A DNA stretch of 64,000 bases from Duganella margarita. GTDB lineage: Bacteria > Pseudomonadota > Gammaproteobacteria > Burkholderiales > Burkholderiaceae_D. The notes under the pieces are model-generated. The model searched no databases, was not told where the DNA came from, and saw only the letters and a program-made list of their open reading frames with translations. Every line of letters starts with the position of its first letter. Positions within the stretch are counted from its first letter, which is position 1. Location of the stretch: positions 86,439 to 150,438 of the forward strand of contig NZ_WWCS01000015.1 of NCBI RefSeq assembly GCF_009857535.1, given 5' to 3'. Below, piece by piece: positions 33,782 to 42,273 of the stretch. A program made the translations under genes and the position numbers.

Positions 33782-34627
33782 TTATTCGCCCAGCCAGCGC
33801 GCGCTGCCCGCCACCCGGATCGAACTCCCCTGCTCAACCGGAATCTGCGCTTGCAGATGGCAAGGCGCGCCCATGTCCTCGCCCTGGATAATCTCGATCG
33901 CGCCGCCGTGCGGCCAGTCGAGATCGCGCAGATAGCCGGCCAGCGCCGCCGCCGCTGCGCCGGTGGCCGGATCCTCATACACGCCGCCCGATGCAAACGC
34001 ATTGCGCGCATGGAAGCGCTGCGGCGTTTCCGCATAGATCAGCGAGATGGTGGCAAAACCATGGCGGCGCATCAGCTCGCGGCCGGCCGCCAGTTCGTAG
34101 CGCATCGCGCGCAGCTTGTCGCGGCTTTTCAGCGCCAGAATCAGATGGTGCGCGCCGCCATTCGCCACCGCCGGCGGAATGCGGTCGTCCAGGTCGGCCA
34201 GCGTATAGCCGAACAGCGCCAGCGCCTCCTGCACCAGCGCCGGCGTCGCGGGCGAACTGTGCGTGGCCGGCGATTGCAGCGCCGCATGCGCGCCGTTGGC
34301 GTGCGCGCGCCCCTCGACCGTCACCCGCGTGTGATTGGTGGTCAGCGGAAAAATGCCGTCGCCATTCTGCTGCGCCAGCACGGCGCCCAGCGCGATCGTC
34401 GCGTGGCCGCAGAACGGCACCTCGCCGTCCGGCGAAAAATAGCGCACGCGCCAGCCGTCTTCGTGCGGCGCTGCAAACACGGTTTCCGAGTAGCCCATCT
34501 CGGTGGCAATACGCTGCATCGCCGGCTCTTCCGGCAGCGCCGCGCGAATCATCACGCCGGCCGGATTGCCGCCCTGCTCGCCGGCGGTGAACGCCGCAAC
34601 TTTGTGAACTTTGGTAATCGTCTGCAT
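33782..34627 (-). CDS. PhzF-family isomerase-like protein
   Basis: This 281-residue protein has the two-fold PhzF/diaminopimelate-epimerase-like barrel: AGEQGGNPAGVMI, the catalytic Glu in MGYSETVFA, the RYFSPDGEVPFCGHATIALG loop and a second-half EDPATGAAAAALAGYL. PhzF of phenazine synthesis isomerises a dihydroanthranilate; most homologues, and probably this one with no phz genes nearby, have other unknown substrates. Start ATG 34627; divergent from the S9 peptidase. Confidence 0.88.
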   Translation of the reverse strand: MQTITKVHKVAAFTAGEQGGNPAGVMIRAALPEEPAMQRIATEMGYSETVFAAPHEDGWRVRYFSPDGEVPFCGHATIALGAVLAQQNGDGIFPLTTNHTRVTVEGRAHANGAHAALQSPATHSSPATPALVQEALALFGYTLADLDDRIPPAVANGGAHHLILALKSRDKLRAMRYELAAGRELMRRHGFATISLIYAETPQRFHARNAFASGGVYEDPATGAAAAALAGYLRDLDWPHGGAIEIIQGEDMGAPCHLQAQIPVEQGSSIRVAGSARWLGE

Positions 34628-34725
34628 GTTGTCTCCTGGCTGGGAAAGTTGCGGATACTTGATTGACAGCAATGAGGGATGTGGCCACTATCGTTGTTTT
34701 CACTGACTTTATTACCGAACTCGCC

Positions 34726-36837
34726 ATGACTATACCGCGACTTTCCGTTCTTGCCTTCATCATTTCGGCCCAGTTGACTTGCGCCGCGCTGGCCGCCGAT
34801 GCGGTCCCGGCCAAGCACGCCATCACCCACGAAGACGTCTGGCTGATGAAGCGCGTCGGCGCACCGCAGCCGAGTCCGGACGGCCGCTGGGCCGTGTTCT
34901 CCGTCACCGATCCGGCCTACGACAGCAAGGAACAATGGTCGGACCTGTGGATCAAATCGCTGACCGACGACACGCCGGCGCGCCGCCTGACTTTCAGCAA
35001 AGGCAGCGAAGGCTCGGTCAACTGGTCGCCGGACAGCAGGCAACTGATCTTCATCGCCAAGCGCGACGGCGACGACGCCGGCCAGATCTACCGCATCGAC
35101 GTCGCCGGCGGCGGCGAAGCCCAGCGCCTGACCACGCTGACCCTGGGTGCGCGCACACCGAAGTTCAGCCCGGACGGCAAGCAGATCCTGTTCGTCAGCG
35201 ACATCTTCCCCGGCAACGCCAGCGAAGACGACGTCAAGAAAACCGCCAAGGAACGCAAGGACCGCAAATACTCGGCGCGCGCGTACGAAAGCTTCCCGCC
35301 GCGCTACTTCGACAAATGGCTGGACGACAAACAGGTGCGCCTGTTCGTGATGGACGCCGCCACCGGCGCCAAGCCGCGCGACCTGCTGAGCGGCAGCAAG
35401 CTGGCGGCGCTGCCGGGCTTCGGCGGCGGCCAGGGCGACGAAGGCCAGTCGCTGGACGCGATCTGGGCGCCGGACGGCAACAGCATCGTCTTCTCGGCCT
35501 CGACCAACCGCGACGAACAGGCGCGCAACGCGGCTTACACGCAACTGTTCAGCGTGCCGGTGACGGGCGGCGAGGCCACCCAGCTGACCGCCGACAAGCA
35601 CAGCTACAACAACCTGAAATTCAGCGCCGACGGCAAGACCCTGTTCACGCTGACCGAAGCGGAAGAGCCAGGCAAGGTCTACGACGTCAGCCGCCTGGCC
35701 AGCTTCGCCTGGCCGATCGCCAGCGCCGCGCCGAAAATCCTGACCGCGTCGCTGGACCGCTCGATCACGCGCTACGCGCTGCCGGCCGGCAGCAACCGCG
35801 TGGTGTTCAGCTTCGAATACGCCGGCCTCGAGCAGCTGCACTCGATCAACTACGCCGGCGGCGACCTGCGCGACGAAGCATCGCTGCCGACCGGCAGCAT
35901 CAATTCGCTCAACGCCGGCGGCAAGGCGGTGGTGGGAGTGTGGGAATCGGCGATCAATCCGCCCGAGGTGTACGCCTTCGGCAACGGCGCGCCGAAGCGC
36001 CTGACCGCCTTCAACACCGCGCGCGCGGCCGGCATCGACTGGCAGGCGCCGGAACACTTCTGGTTCAAGGCCAGCGACGGCCGCATGATCTACAACATGC
36101 TGATCAAGCCGGCCAACTTTGATCCAAGCAAAAAATATCCGCTGTTCGCAGTGATCCACGGCGGCGCCGCCAATATGTGGCGTGACCAGTTCGTGCTGCG
36201 CTGGAACTACCACCTGCTGGCGCAGCCTGGTTACGTGGTGCTGCTGACCGACTACAAAGGTTCGACCGGCTACGGCGAAGCATTCGCCCGCGCCATCCAG
36301 GGCGATCCGCTGAAAGGTCCGGCCGACGAAATCAACGAAGCGGTCGATGAAGCCATCAAAAAATACAGCTACATCGATGGCAGCAAACTGGCGGCCGGCG
36401 GCGCCAGCTACGGCGGCCACCTGGCCAACTGGCTGCAAGCCACCACCACCCGCTACAAGGCGATCGTCTCGCACGCCGGCGAGATGGACCTGATGATGCA
36501 ATGGGGCAGCAGCGACAGCATCTGGGGACGCGAAGTCAACAGCGGAGGCCCGGTCTGGGGCGACCAGGCCGTGTGGCGCGAACAAAGCCCGGTGCTCCAG
36601 GGCGGCAACCACGCCAAGGGTACCGGCTTCACGACGCCGATCCTGATCTCGGTGGGCGAGCTGGACTACCGAGTCCCCGCCAACAACGCCCTGATGAACT
36701 TCGCCACCCAGCAGCGACTACAGGTACCGAGCAAACTGCTGGTCTTCCCCGACGAAAACCACTGGATCCTCAAAGGCGAGAACAGCCGCTACTTCTACAA
36801 CGAAGTGCACGGCTGGCTGGCCAAATACCTGAAATGA
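34726..36837 (+). CDS. S9-family (prolyl oligopeptidase type) exported peptidase
   Basis: This 703-residue protein has a signal peptide (cleavage after ALAA), a WD40-like beta-propeller (SPDGRWAVFSV, SPDSRQLIFIA and SPDGKQILFVS repeats) and a C-terminal alpha/beta hydrolase. The catalytic Ser is in GGASYGGHL, the Asp in GELDYRVP and the His in DENHWILKG. Dipeptidyl/acylaminoacyl peptidases of this shape degrade peptides in the periplasm. Start ATG 34726 is preferred over an upstream in-frame start because the signal peptide begins there. Confidence 0.92.
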   Translation: MTIPRLSVLAFIISAQLTCAALAADAVPAKHAITHEDVWLMKRVGAPQPSPDGRWAVFSVTDPAYDSKEQWSDLWIKSLTDDTPARRLTFSKGSEGSVNWSPDSRQLIFIAKRDGDDAGQIYRIDVAGGGEAQRLTTLTLGARTPKFSPDGKQILFVSDIFPGNASEDDVKKTAKERKDRKYSARAYESFPPRYFDKWLDDKQVRLFVMDAATGAKPRDLLSGSKLAALPGFGGGQGDEGQSLDAIWAPDGNSIVFSASTNRDEQARNAAYTQLFSVPVTGGEATQLTADKHSYNNLKFSADGKTLFTLTEAEEPGKVYDVSRLASFAWPIASAAPKILTASLDRSITRYALPAGSNRVVFSFEYAGLEQLHSINYAGGDLRDEASLPTGSINSLNAGGKAVVGVWESAINPPEVYAFGNGAPKRLTAFNTARAAGIDWQAPEHFWFKASDGRMIYNMLIKPANFDPSKKYPLFAVIHGGAANMWRDQFVLRWNYHLLAQPGYVVLLTDYKGSTGYGEAFARAIQGDPLKGPADEINEAVDEAIKKYSYIDGSKLAAGGASYGGHLANWLQATTTRYKAIVSHAGEMDLMMQWGSSDSIWGREVNSGGPVWGDQAVWREQSPVLQGGNHAKGTGFTTPILISVGELDYRVPANNALMNFATQQRLQVPSKLLVFPDENHWILKGENSRYFYNEVHGWLAKYLK

Positions 36838-36840
36838 AAT

Positions 36841-36928
36841 CCGGGGTCAGGTCCCCCATTTCTACACGAACTGAAGCGTAGCTATTGCTACAGCCTAGCT
36901 CGTGTTGAATTGTGAGACCTGACCCCGG
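36841..36928. repeat. Nested palindromic REP-like element
   Basis: Perfect 13-bp outer arms (CCGGGGTCAGGTC and GACCTGACCCCGG) enclose a second imperfect 9-bp pair (ACACGAACT / AGCTCGTGT) and an inner hairpin GTAGC-TATT-GCTAC. The element fills the gap between the convergent S9 peptidase and phosphoesterase genes. It has no T-run. REP elements mobilised by RAYT transposases have such structures; no transposase is present here. Confidence 0.7.
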
Positions 36929-36932
36929 ATTA

Positions 36933-39080
36933 TTAGTTGAAGCTCAGTGCGCTGCTGCTGGCGTTGCTGAGCTTCTGCGCTTTCAGGTCGATCGTGAAGT
37001 GGTCGCTTGGCTTGCCGGAGCCGAGCCCTTTCAGGATCGCGAATACTTGCTTGAACTGCGACTGGAACGCCACCTGCACCGGGTTCTGGTCCGACAGCTG
37101 GTCGCCGATCTTGACGATCGCCGCCGGCGACGCCGGGAAGGCGTTCATCAGCACCTTGTATTGCGCCACCCGCTCGGCGCCCATGTCGCGCAAGGCCAGT
37201 TCGCCGGCGTACACGGTGCGGTGGAAGTCGCCATAGAATTCATAGGCGCTGATCTTGGCGAAGTCGGCCAGCTTGAGGTTGGCGGCGGCGGCCACCTGCT
37301 CGGCCTTGGCGGTGGCCGTGGCCCAGTCCGCCGTCAGCTGGCTGGCAGCGACGCTGTCGCCCGACGCCGCACCCTTGGCGGCGCAGGTCGCGGTGATCGG
37401 CAGCACCGACGGGTTGTCCTTCAGCTGCGCCAAGGTGACCTTGGTTTGCAGCTGCGACAAAATCAGCATCTGGCGCGCATCCAGCGACATCGCCGCTTCC
37501 TTCATTTCGCACGGCCAGTAGTCGCTCATGAAGCGCAGCCGCGACAGTTCGCCGAAGTAGGTGCGGGTGAATTCGCCATACGATTTGCTGTCGAGGATGC
37601 TGCGGTTCCAGCGCTTGGCGACGTCGCCGGCGGCGCTGCTGCCTTGCAGATAGTCATACTCCACCTGGTACAGCGGGAACAGTTCGTTGTGGCGCGCCAC
37701 GCTGTTCAGGCCCACGGTCTGCACGTCGATCACGTCCTTGCTCTGGTAGCTGACGATTTTGTACGCCGCGCCAAACACCGCCAGCGACGGCGACTGCACG
37801 TTGACCAGGTAGTTGCCGGCGCTGTCCTTGTAGTCGTTGCTGCCGTTGAAGTGCATGTGGCCGCCGATGTGCAGCGGCAGGCCGGTCGCCGCCAGCGCAG
37901 CGGTGGTGGCCGCCGCCGGCATGCGCGACACCTGGAACGCGCCCGGCTTGAACACGGCCTTCATCGCATCGGTCTGGTTGGCGTAGAAGTCCATGGTCGG
38001 ATAGTGCGAGAACGCCATCAGCTGCTTGCCCTGCGCCCTGGCGCGCGCGGTCACCGATTTGATCCATTCCATCTGGTGGATCTTGTGCGTCTGCACCTTG
38101 TTCCAGCCGGCGTCGCCGGCGTTGTCGAAGCCTTTGAAGGCGGTCGGATTGGCCGGGTCGAAGTTGGCGTTCGGCACGTGCACATTGGCGTCCAGCGCCA
38201 GCAGCCAGACACCCTTGACCGGTTCCACCAAATAGCTGGCGTCGATGATGCTGGCGCAGCGGCTGTAGGTCTTGCCGGCCACCTTGTACTTGCCGCCCTC
38301 GCCTTCGCTGCAAATTTCGAACTTGCGCTTGCTCAGGTCGGCCGCTGCGGCGGCAGCGTCATAGCTGTACTTGCCGTCGGCATAGGTGGTGAACGGGGTT
38401 TCCCAGTAGACGTCGTTCTTGTTCGGCGCGTAGCCAAATTCGGCCAGCTTGGTCAGCAGCTTGTCGTAGCCCTGTTCCATCAGCTGGTTGGTGCACACCA
38501 CTGCCGGGTCTTTGGCTTTGCAGGCGGCGTTGTTGACGGCGTAGATTTTCTGTTCCTTGCCATCCTTGGTCAGGAAGTCGTTCTTGCCGGCTTCGTCGTC
38601 GTCGAACGGTTCGTTCGGGTCGTGGTTGCCGGGGGCGATGAAGAAGCGCATGCCCTTGGCCTGGTATTCGTGCAGGATGTCGGTCAGGCCGTCGATGTTG
38701 ATCGGCTGGGCGTCGTCCGAGATATCGCCCGGCAGCGCCACCAGACGCAGGCCTTTGCTGTAGGCGTCGTCGAGCGCGGCGCGGAAGGCGAAGTAGTTTT
38801 CGTTGAACAGCCGCGTCGAGGTCAGTTGCGCGTACATGGTGCGGATGGTGGCGTTCTTGCCATCCTTGGTCGGAATGCCGGCGAACTGCGTGCTTTTCAG
38901 ATCGCCGTAAATGTTCTCGAAGTGGACGTCGCTCATGAAGGCGACCGCAGTCTGGTTGACCGTGTCGGCCGGCGCGGTGGCGGCAGCGGGTTGGTTGTCG
39001 CTGCCGCAGGCGGCCAGCAGCGCGGATGTGACAATCGCGGCAGCGGCCGTGATGGCCGCTGCAGGCAAGGCGTAACGCAT
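36933..39080 (-). CDS. Metallophosphoesterase lipoprotein
   Basis: This 715-residue exported protein has a lipobox (LLAAC, Cys25) and calcineurin-like phosphoesterase motifs in order: FMSDVHFE, LPGDISDDAQ, APGNHDPNE, FSHYP and HIGGHMHFNG, which form the two-metal site. A long C-terminal region (about 280 residues) is of unknown fold. It probably hydrolyses phosphate esters at the outer membrane or cell surface; substrate unknown. Start ATG 39080 (MRYALPAAA); an earlier in-frame start would hide the signal peptide. Confidence 0.88.
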   Translation of the reverse strand: MRYALPAAAITAAAAIVTSALLAACGSDNQPAAATAPADTVNQTAVAFMSDVHFENIYGDLKSTQFAGIPTKDGKNATIRTMYAQLTSTRLFNENYFAFRAALDDAYSKGLRLVALPGDISDDAQPINIDGLTDILHEYQAKGMRFFIAPGNHDPNEPFDDDEAGKNDFLTKDGKEQKIYAVNNAACKAKDPAVVCTNQLMEQGYDKLLTKLAEFGYAPNKNDVYWETPFTTYADGKYSYDAAAAAADLSKRKFEICSEGEGGKYKVAGKTYSRCASIIDASYLVEPVKGVWLLALDANVHVPNANFDPANPTAFKGFDNAGDAGWNKVQTHKIHQMEWIKSVTARARAQGKQLMAFSHYPTMDFYANQTDAMKAVFKPGAFQVSRMPAAATTAALAATGLPLHIGGHMHFNGSNDYKDSAGNYLVNVQSPSLAVFGAAYKIVSYQSKDVIDVQTVGLNSVARHNELFPLYQVEYDYLQGSSAAGDVAKRWNRSILDSKSYGEFTRTYFGELSRLRFMSDYWPCEMKEAAMSLDARQMLILSQLQTKVTLAQLKDNPSVLPITATCAAKGAASGDSVAASQLTADWATATAKAEQVAAAANLKLADFAKISAYEFYGDFHRTVYAGELALRDMGAERVAQYKVLMNAFPASPAAIVKIGDQLSDQNPVQVAFQSQFKQVFAILKGLGSGKPSDHFTIDLKAQKLSNASSSALSFN

Positions 39081-39150
39081 ACAAAACTCCATCAGGCTGG
39101 TTGCAAACCGCCGCATTGTCACATCGGCAAATGACAACCTGATTACATTT

Positions 39151-39164
39151 TGGAAGCGCTCCCA
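39151..39164 (-). promoter_or_regulatory. LacI-type operator-like palindrome upstream of the phosphoesterase
   Basis: TGGAAGCGCTCCCA is a near-perfect palindrome with the central CG-type step (AGCGCT) of LacI-family operators. It lies 71 bases upstream of the phosphoesterase ATG. TTGTCA-N10-TGACAA near 39114-39136 is a second short inverted repeat in the same gap. Confidence 0.45.
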
Positions 39165-39168
39165 GTTT

Positions 39169-40476
39169 TTATGCGGCCTTGGCTTGCCCCGGCGCGGCGG
39201 CGCTGGCGGCGGCCGGCTTGCGGATGATCCAGACCATCGCGGCCGCCGTCAGGCAGGCGGCGCCGGCAGCGAACAGCGCCGGGTCGTAGGTCAGCAGCAA
39301 GGTGCGCACGCGGCCGGCGCCATACGCGGCCACCGCCGCCCCTAACTGGTGGGCAGCGAAGATCCAGCCGAACACCATGCCGGCCTTTTCCTTGCCGAAG
39401 GTGGCGGCGGTCAGGCGCACGGTCGGCGGCACGGTGGCAATCCAGTCAAGGCCGTAAAACATGGCGAACACCGACAGGCCGTACAAGGTGAATGCCGAAT
39501 ACGGCAGCCACAGCAGCGACAGCCCGCGCAGGCCATAGTACATGAACAGCAGCTTGCGGTTGTCATAGCGATCCGACAGCCAACCGGAGGCGATGGTGCC
39601 GACCAGGTCGAACGCGCCCATCATCGCCAGCACCGAGGCGGCCGGTACCGGCCCCAGCCCGGCGTCGCCGCACAGCGAGATGAAGTGGGTCTGGATCAGG
39701 CCGTTGGTGCTGAGGCCGCAAATGAAGAAGGTGCCGGCCAGGACCCAGAACACCCGCTGCTGCGCGGCTTCGGCCAGGACCTTGAATGGCGTGGCGAAGG
39801 TGATGCGCATGGCCGGCGCGCCTGTCGCCAGCGGCGTGCCGGGGGCGGCGCCGAATGGCGTCAGGCCGACGTCGGCCGGCCGGTTGCGCATCAGCAGCAA
39901 TACCGCCACCGCCACCAGCGCGCAGGCGCTCAGCACCGGCAACACCGCCAGCCGCCAGCCGAAGTGCTGCACCAGCCACGCACCCACCGGCAGGAAGATC
40001 AGCTGGCCGGTGGCCGAACTGGCGGTCAGCAGGCCGACCACCAGGCCGCGGTGGCTGTCGAACCAGCGGTTCGATACCACGGCGCTGAGCACCAGCGCGG
40101 TCAGCCCGGAGCCAACGCCGAGCATCACGCCCCAGAACAGCACCAGCTGCCAGAACTGGGTCATCTGCGTGGCCAGCGCCATGCCGGCCGCCACCAGCGT
40201 CAGCGCCGTGACCACCACGTTGCGCACGCCAAAGCGCTCCATCAGGATGGCGGCGAACGGTCCCATCAGGCCGAACAGGGCGAAGCGCAGGGCCAGCGCG
40301 GACGAGATCTGCTCGACGTCCCAGCCGAATTCCTTGGACAGCGGCTGCAGCAGCGCGCCCGGCAGCCCCAGCGCCGCCGACGAGCTCAGCGCGGTCAGGA
40401 AAGTCAGGGCCACAATCACCCAGGAAAAGTGCAGGCCACGGCGTTGCAGCCAGTCGGATAACGGTTGGGCAAACAT
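39169..40476 (-). CDS. Major facilitator superfamily transporter
   Basis: This 435-residue protein has 12 membrane segments. The loop after TM2 reads LRFALFGLMGPFAAILMERFG and the half-way loop GWLSDRYDNRKLLFMYYG, giving the MFS motif A (G-x-L-S-D-R-x-x-x-R). It resembles oxalate/formate-antiporter-like and monocarboxylate MFS members; the substrate is unknown. Start ATG 40476 (MFAQPLSDWLQ); 50 upstream in-frame codons are low-complexity and rejected. Confidence 0.88.
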   Translation of the reverse strand: MFAQPLSDWLQRRGLHFSWVIVALTFLTALSSSAALGLPGALLQPLSKEFGWDVEQISSALALRFALFGLMGPFAAILMERFGVRNVVVTALTLVAAGMALATQMTQFWQLVLFWGVMLGVGSGLTALVLSAVVSNRWFDSHRGLVVGLLTASSATGQLIFLPVGAWLVQHFGWRLAVLPVLSACALVAVAVLLLMRNRPADVGLTPFGAAPGTPLATGAPAMRITFATPFKVLAEAAQQRVFWVLAGTFFICGLSTNGLIQTHFISLCGDAGLGPVPAASVLAMMGAFDLVGTIASGWLSDRYDNRKLLFMYYGLRGLSLLWLPYSAFTLYGLSVFAMFYGLDWIATVPPTVRLTAATFGKEKAGMVFGWIFAAHQLGAAVAAYGAGRVRTLLLTYDPALFAAGAACLTAAAMVWIIRKPAAASAAAPGQAKAA

Positions 40477-40697
40477 CAGTTCCTCGCAAGGCAGTGCGCG
40501 CCGGCAGCGCGCTTGCCTGCATTTTAAATTACGGTCATAATGAATGCAATCAAAAAAAATGCCGTACGGCGGTGGACGCGCTATCCCCGCCACCCTTGAT
40601 GCAGGGCGGCGCGCCAATGCGAACACCCGGCCGCGTCAGTGAAGACTCGGCCGGGCGTCAGGGAGAAGGCGGCGGTGGGGGAGGTCCGCCCTACCCT
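40477..40697. other. Intergenic region between MFS and BON genes
   Basis: This 221-bp gap has a perfect palindrome GCCGTACGGC (40561-40570), a GC hairpin CCCGGCCG / CGGCCGGG near 40627-40658 that may terminate the BON gene, and an AT-rich minus-strand promoter-like stretch (TTGATT ... TAATTT) before the MFS gene. Confidence 0.35.
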
Positions 40698-41408
40698 TTA
40701 CTTGATGCGCAGCGAACTTTGCACCTTGTTCACACCCTTGACGTTACGGGCGACGTCAACGGCTTTGTCGACTTCCGCTTGCGACGGCACGAAGCCGCTC
40801 AGCATCACGGTGCCGTTATTGGTTTCCACATGCACGTCCAGCGATTTCAGTGCCGGTTCGGCCATCAGTTCGGTTTTGACTTTGGTGGTGATGGCGGTGT
40901 CGGCCAGTGCATCCTTGGTCAGCGCGGTTTTCGAACGGGCTTCGCACGATGCCTTGTCGGTGCCGGTCATGGTGCTGCAATCGATACCGGTCTGGGCGGT
41001 GTCGGCGGCTTTCTTGCCGGCCTTGGCGTCGTTGACCCAGGCGGTGTGCTGTTGTTTCGCGCCGCTCAGGCAGCTGTCCTTGTCGGCGCCGGTGCGGGTG
41101 GCGCACTGGGCTTTGGCGAGGTCGTAGTTGGCGTCGGCCACATTGATCTGGGCTTTTTCGACCGATTTCTTATCGTTCTTGTACTGCAGGGCGGCGGTCG
41201 ACTCGGCGTTGGCGCGGGTGACTTTGGCCTGTTCCTGGCAGACGTCCTTGGCATTACCCGATTGTGCATCGCAGGCGGCCTTGGCGGTTTTGTAGGCAGC
41301 GTCCGACTGGTTGATGGCAGCCTTATAGGCCACGGTGTCGTTGGTCGGGGTGGCGGCGAAGGCGGCGCTGGCGGCGGTGGCCAGCACGAAGCAGAGTAAT
41401 TTATTCAT
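40698..41408 (-). CDS. Exported BON-domain protein with three CX10C repeats
   Basis: This 236-residue periplasmic protein has a signal peptide (cleavage after AFA), a helical middle and one C-terminal BON domain (ITTKVKTELMAEPALKSLDVHVETNNGTVMLSGFVPSQAEVDKAVDVARNVKGV). The middle carries three cysteine repeats of identical spacing: C-DAQSGNAKDV-C, C-ATRTGADKDS-C and C-STMTGTDKAS-C. BON proteins such as OsmY associate with membranes under stress. The cysteine repeats suggest disulfides or metal binding. Confidence 0.85.
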   Translation of the reverse strand: MNKLLCFVLATAASAAFAATPTNDTVAYKAAINQSDAAYKTAKAACDAQSGNAKDVCQEQAKVTRANAESTAALQYKNDKKSVEKAQINVADANYDLAKAQCATRTGADKDSCLSGAKQQHTAWVNDAKAGKKAADTAQTGIDCSTMTGTDKASCEARSKTALTKDALADTAITTKVKTELMAEPALKSLDVHVETNNGTVMLSGFVPSQAEVDKAVDVARNVKGVNKVQSSLRIK

Positions 41409-41496
41409 GATCGTGTCCCTCTTGTGGTGGTTGATGGACACATTAAACCCCTGCCGCGTTACGGCCTCCGTGCGGAAACGTACACAGAACCGGTTT

Positions 41497-42177
41497 TCAT
41501 TGTTCTTGCAACAAGCCCTGGCGCCACACCAGGCTGGCTTGTTCAAACACCGGCAGACCCGGCGTGAAGGCGGCGCCGGTCGAAGCCAGTTGCAGCCAGT
41601 TCAGCGTGCTGTGGCTGCCGGCGGCGGGCGACGGCGCGCGCACCTGGCGCATCCAGGTCGCCACGGTGGCGTACTGATCGGGATGGCGCTGCTGGATCCA
41701 CGCCAGCGCCACCAGGTCGGCATAGCCTTCCTCGCGGCGGGTGTCGCGCAACTGGTCGGCGGCGGCTTCGTGCGGCGTGGCCTGGTTCTGGCTGGCTTCA
41801 AAGCCGGCTGGCAGCACATGCCACACACCCTGCGCATAACGCCAGCAGTGGCCGATTTCATGCGCCACCATGGCCTCAATCATCAGCGGGCGTTGCGCGG
41901 GAGCTACATTGTTCAGGATGTCTTCGGCATTGGGGTTGCCGCGCATCGACAGCACGAGCTTGCAGCGGCCCTTGTCGTAGCCCAGCGCCAGCGGCACGTC
42001 GTTGGGGCCGGCCTGCGGTTGGACGGTGATATCGAGCGGCAGCTTCAGGTCCTGCTTGGCGTAGGACAGCACGGCGGCGCCGGCGCTCAGCCAGCGGATT
42101 TCCATCTCGGTCAGGTCGGCAGCGGAGGCCAGACCGGACGTCAACAATAGCAAGGGGAGGAAGGCGCGCTTGATCAT
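41497..42177 (-). CDS. Exported zincin-type protein (HEIGH motif)
   Basis: This 226-residue protein has a signal peptide (MIKRAFLPLLLLTSGLASA) and an HEIGH (HExxH) zinc motif in MVAHEIGHCWRYAQG, followed about 40 residues later by REEGYADLVALAW, a plausible third ligand region. It is probably a small periplasmic metallopeptidase of no named family. It is close to a second zinc peptidase gene upstream on the same strand, separated by a strong hairpin. Confidence 0.7.
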   Translation of the reverse strand: MIKRAFLPLLLLTSGLASAADLTEMEIRWLSAGAAVLSYAKQDLKLPLDITVQPQAGPNDVPLALGYDKGRCKLVLSMRGNPNAEDILNNVAPAQRPLMIEAMVAHEIGHCWRYAQGVWHVLPAGFEASQNQATPHEAAADQLRDTRREEGYADLVALAWIQQRHPDQYATVATWMRQVRAPSPAAGSHSTLNWLQLASTGAAFTPGLPVFEQASLVWRQGLLQEQ

Positions 42178-42198
42178 GGTGATCAAACTGTAGCATGC

Positions 42199-42222
42199 AC
42201 CGGGCAAGAATTATTGCCCGGT
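42199..42222. terminator. Hairpin between the two zinc-peptidase genes
   Basis: Nine-bp arms ACCGGGCAA / TTGCCCGGT with a six-base loop; no long T-run, so it is possibly a processing or termination structure. Confidence 0.4.
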
Positions 42223-42244
42223 GGCAGGTAAATTACTACGTAGA

Positions 42245-42267
42245 AAAACCTGAATGATTAAGGTTTT
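42245..42267 (-). terminator. Terminator of the M49-like peptidase gene
   Basis: On the minus strand AAAACCT pairs with AGGTTTT, giving an A/U-flanked hairpin that runs into TTTTTC directly after the stop codon. Confidence 0.6.
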
Positions 42268-42273
42268 AGAATG

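Noticed and set aside
34552..36612. A 686-codon minus-strand open frame opposite the S9 peptidase
   Set aside because: It is a shadow frame without recognisable domains; the plus-strand gene shows propeller repeats and a catalytic triad.
36912..39134. A 740-codon open frame on the plus strand opposite the phosphoesterase
   Set aside because: It has the His/Val/Arg-rich, repetitive composition of an antisense frame in GC-rich DNA and no ribosome site; the minus-strand gene has lipobox and catalytic motifs.
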